NCBI GenBank assembly: GCA_964400655.1 | Contig: CAYNVN010000028.1 | Location: forward strand, 1-17,463 | Source of the DNA: B16-G9 sp964400655 | GTDB taxonomy: Bacteria > Bacteroidota > Bacteroidia > Bacteroidales > F082 | DNA: 17,463 bases | Direction: 5' to 3' | Part shown: positions 15,593 to 17,463 of the stretch, in pieces | Position numbering within the stretch: position 1 is the first letter of the stretch | How the letters are laid out: every line of letters begins with the position of its first letter | Translations under genes and position numbers: made by a program | The notes under the pieces: generated by a model | Told to the model about the DNA's origin: nothing | The model's database searches: none | The model's input: only the letters and a program-made list of their open reading frames with translations

Positions 15593-15826
15593 CTACTCTT
15601 CCAAATCTTCTTTTTTCATGTTGTAAAGCTTACGACTGCCGTAGGCGGCTCCCAGTCCAAGCAAAACAAACAAACCGGAACCAATGGGTGCATTGCCGCC
15701 TGTTTGATTACCGTTTGCACCATGCCCTGCTCCTGACGGAGGAGGTGGCGGGCCCTGGCTAAAAGCATTAAAAGCAAAAAGCGTAAATAAAACGGATAAC
15801 GTAATGGATAATATATTCTTTTTCAT
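15593..15826 (-). CDS. Small exported Pro/Gly-rich protein with PID-CTERM-like C-terminal segment
   Basis: A 77-residue protein with four parts: a clear signal peptide (MKKNILSITLSVLFTLF..., cleavage about AFS|Q), a GPPPPPSG stretch, a Gly/Asn-rich linker, and a C-terminal hydrophobic segment (APIGSGLFVLLGLGAAYG) followed by SRKLYNMKKEDLEE. The tail resembles the PID-CTERM protein-sorting tail of Bacteroidota (PI-x-GGL, hydrophobic run ending in AAYG, then basic residues), with Gly in place of the Asp. Once processed, almost nothing remains except a short Pro/Gly peptide, so it may be a membrane-tethered peptide or a structural or sorting substrate. The function is not known. It starts 23 nt after the stop of the T9SS surface protein and is probably cotranscribed with it. 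The stop lies just before the bidirectional terminator. Confidence 0.8.
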   Translation of the reverse strand: MKKNILSITLSVLFTLFAFNAFSQGPPPPPSGAGHGANGNQTGGNAPIGSGLFVLLGLGAAYGSRKLYNMKKEDLEE

Positions 15827-15849
15827 GACTGTACTTTTTATAGGTTTTA

Positions 15850-17463
15850 TTACTTAATGATTACTTTTTGATTTTCAACTCCTTTATTTGTAAGTACCGA
15901 AACAATGGCCATTCCGTTAAATCCGTTCATGGAAACCACTGTTTTGTTTTGATTTTGAATTTTAACCGTGTTCAGTAATTGTCCGGAAATATTGTAAATA
16001 TTTATCGTACCGGATGCCGGCTGACCGGATCTGATGATGATCTTATCATTTAAACCGTAAATATTAAATTGTTTTAATGATGTTGTTTCATCTGTTCCGA
16101 GTACTCCGAAATGTAACTTAAATCGTTGTTCCGGATCTCCTTCGTTGGAAGTAAAATGATAAACGGGATTATCGTTGAGTTTTTGGGTGACATTTGTTTT
16201 TAAATCGGTGAGATAAACTTCCTGAGAAGGTAAAAGATTATTAATGCCTTCGGCTTTGATATAAAAGGCAGATGCTCCGTTTTTAATAAAGTTAAACGGA
16301 ATTTCCGTGCCTGCTTCAATTTTAGGCAGTGCATTGGTTGAAACGGCAGAACCATCCTCCAATACCGAATAAAACTGAGGGGCAAAGCCAGGTAAAAAGC
16401 GTGAATCGTATTCGGGATCAAATTCGGTTGTGGCATCGTCAATTATTTTGATAATACTTTCCTGAGCAGTGCTGTTTTCAGTGTCGTAAACTTTTAATTT
16501 AATCTTGTTGTTTTCTATTGAATCACTTTTATACCATGAAACAGAACTGTGAACTCTGTCGGATGCATCAATGGTAAGCGACCCCGATGAGCTTCCTACA
16601 GTAGTAACATGCACCATAAAACCCTGGTTGGCCGGAATAGTACCGCCGGCAGCTAAATCGGTATAACTGGCTGAAGATTCATCCCACACTTTGGCGGTTC
16701 CGTCGATATCGGAAAGAGACCATGCGGTATTATTCCAGTACAATGCACTCGGATAAGGATTGCCAAGCAAATGCCAGCCGCCGTAACTGTTTCCTGAAGT
16801 GTTGGTAAGCCCCGAAAAGCTTACATCACTTGTGTTAAAAACTCCGGTGTTTTGTTTTGTTTGGTCGGATGAATAGGCAACAAGATACCCTTTACCGACT
16901 TCAAACAGCGGCATAACATCGTTTGAAAAGTTTGTGCTTGCGCTACCCTGATTATAATCTCCGCTGCTATTTTTAATATTAATCCACAATTCATCTGTTT
17001 CGCTCCAGCGATAAAAGTCAACATCGGAACTGATGGGAGAGGCTGTAATATCAACATATTCCGTACTTATTTCCTGTCCTGTATTGGGAGATGAAATAAG
17101 ATGCCATCCGCTGGTGCTACTACTCCATGCAGCAATGTAACGTTGTGCAGTAGAGTTTCCGCTTACGCTTCCTTCAACTATTAATGAACCCGTACCGGTG
17201 TTGTCCGACTGAATGGTTAACCCTGAGGTTCCTTCATTATTGGTTAAATCACCATTTACCGTTAAAGCTTTTCCGACAGGAATGGTTAATGAAGCACCGG
17301 AAGCAATGGTTAGGTTGTTACATTCCGACGGGGAAGCAATGGTTCCGTCAACGGAAGGGTTGTTTGTTAATCCGGAAGGCATTTTTACATTCTTTGAAGA
17401 GGTTGGTCCCGTTCCTCCAACCCAGTTGCCGGCCGTATTCCATGCTGTAGATGTAGAACCATT
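15850..17463 (-). CDS. T9SS type A-sorted surface/secreted protein, 5' end cut by window
   Basis: The frame runs open off the right edge of the window, so the ATG at 17382 is internal and the N-terminus is missing. At least 537 codons are visible. The first part has the W...NW-x-Gly pattern, then a Cys-x-x-LTIASGASLTIPVG-type turn and GDLTNN, continuing into beta repeats. Central segments GWHLISSPN, DFYRWSETDELW, GKGYLVAY and GGWHLLGNPYPSAL are a recurring pattern of Bacteroidota T9SS cargo proteins. The last roughly 75 residues (FNIYGLNDKIII, GTINIYNISGQLL, VSVLTNKGVENQKVIIK) form a type A C-terminal sorting domain, cleaved as the protein is secreted across the outer membrane. No enzymatic motif is visible in this part. 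Adhesin-like or structural roles are possible; the missing N-terminus could hold a catalytic domain. Confidence 0.9.
   Translation of the reverse strand, partial: NGSTSTAWNTAGNWVGGTGPTSSKNVKMPSGLTNNPSVDGTIASPSECNNLTIASGASLTIPVGKALTVNGDLTNNEGTSGLTIQSDNTGTGSLIVEGSVSGNSTAQRYIAAWSSSTSGWHLISSPNTGQEISTEYVDITASPISSDVDFYRWSETDELWINIKNSSGDYNQGSASTNFSNDVMPLFEVGKGYLVAYSSDQTKQNTGVFNTSDVSFSGLTNTSGNSYGGWHLLGNPYPSALYWNNTAWSLSDIDGTAKVWDESSASYTDLAAGGTIPANQGFMVHVTTVGSSSGSLTIDASDRVHSSVSWYKSDSIENNKIKLKVYDTENSTAQESIIKIIDDATTEFDPEYDSRFLPGFAPQFYSVLEDGSAVSTNALPKIEAGTEIPFNFIKNGASAFYIKAEGINNLLPSQEVYLTDLKTNVTQKLNDNPVYHFTSNEGDPEQRFKLHFGVLGTDETTSLKQFNIYGLNDKIIIRSGQPASGTINIYNISGQLLNTVKIQNQNKTVVSMNGFNGMAIVSVLTNKGVENQKVIIK

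Noticed and set aside
17380..17382. ATG as the start of the T9SS protein
   Set aside because: The frame continues without a stop to the window edge, and the upstream residues (AWNTAGNWVGGTGP) complete the same W/NW module, so this Met is internal.
1..17463. CRISPR arrays, tRNA genes, insertion sequences, prophage or integrase genes
   Set aside because: I saw no spaced direct repeats, cloverleaf/CCA signatures, transposase motifs or terminal inverted repeats in the window.

Overview
The window reads as an AT-rich chromosomal segment of a Bacteroidota bacterium, most likely Bacteroidales or a relative. The evidence is a type IX secretion (T9SS) C-terminal sorting domain, a DUF4292 lipoprotein, a short-chain-type L-threonine dehydrogenase, near absence of Shine-Dalgarno sites, and TAnnTTTG-type -7 promoter boxes. 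I found no tRNA, rRNA, CRISPR array, insertion sequence or phage gene. No gene-free stretch exceeds 300 bases.

Left part, plus strand (1-3753): the 3' portion of a large NtrY-like membrane sensor histidine kinase, cut by the window edge, then a Wzx/MVF-type polysaccharide flippase. The flippase stops 4 nt from the end of the convergent block that follows.

Middle, minus strand (3758-14364), read right to left: dUTPase (dut), a TPR lipoprotein, a DUF4292 lipoprotein, an EnvC-like degenerate M23/LytM protein with a coiled coil, and a secreted GH51-like glycoside hydrolase. These five genes are 3-20 nt apart and look like one transcription unit. After 97 nt come two genes for a split ATP-citrate-lyase-like enzyme: a 411-aa ATP-grasp/citrate-binding subunit and a 905-aa CoA-ligase/citrate-synthase-like subunit. 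The large subunit is the most unusual object here. It is far longer than expected, and the extra length looks like a second, degenerate citrate-synthase-like module placed before a better preserved one.

Right part: dut and a plus-strand L-threonine 3-dehydrogenase gene (14541-15491) diverge from a 176-nt intergenic region with a plausible -7 box on each strand. A perfect 17-bp hairpin flanked by A8/T8 then serves as a bidirectional terminator. On the minus strand follow a 77-aa exported protein with a Pro/Gly-rich middle and a PID-CTERM-like tail, and a T9SS-sorted surface protein cut by the right edge. The glycoside hydrolase ends with the same kind of W/NW-Cys-Gly module that this surface protein carries, but has no sorting domain after it.

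In function the window combines envelope biology (sensor kinase, flippase, EnvC-like protein, lipoproteins, secreted enzyme, T9SS cargo) with central metabolism (citrate/acetyl-CoA chemistry, threonine catabolism, nucleotide sanitation). All functional statements rest on motif reading by eye; no database search was run.
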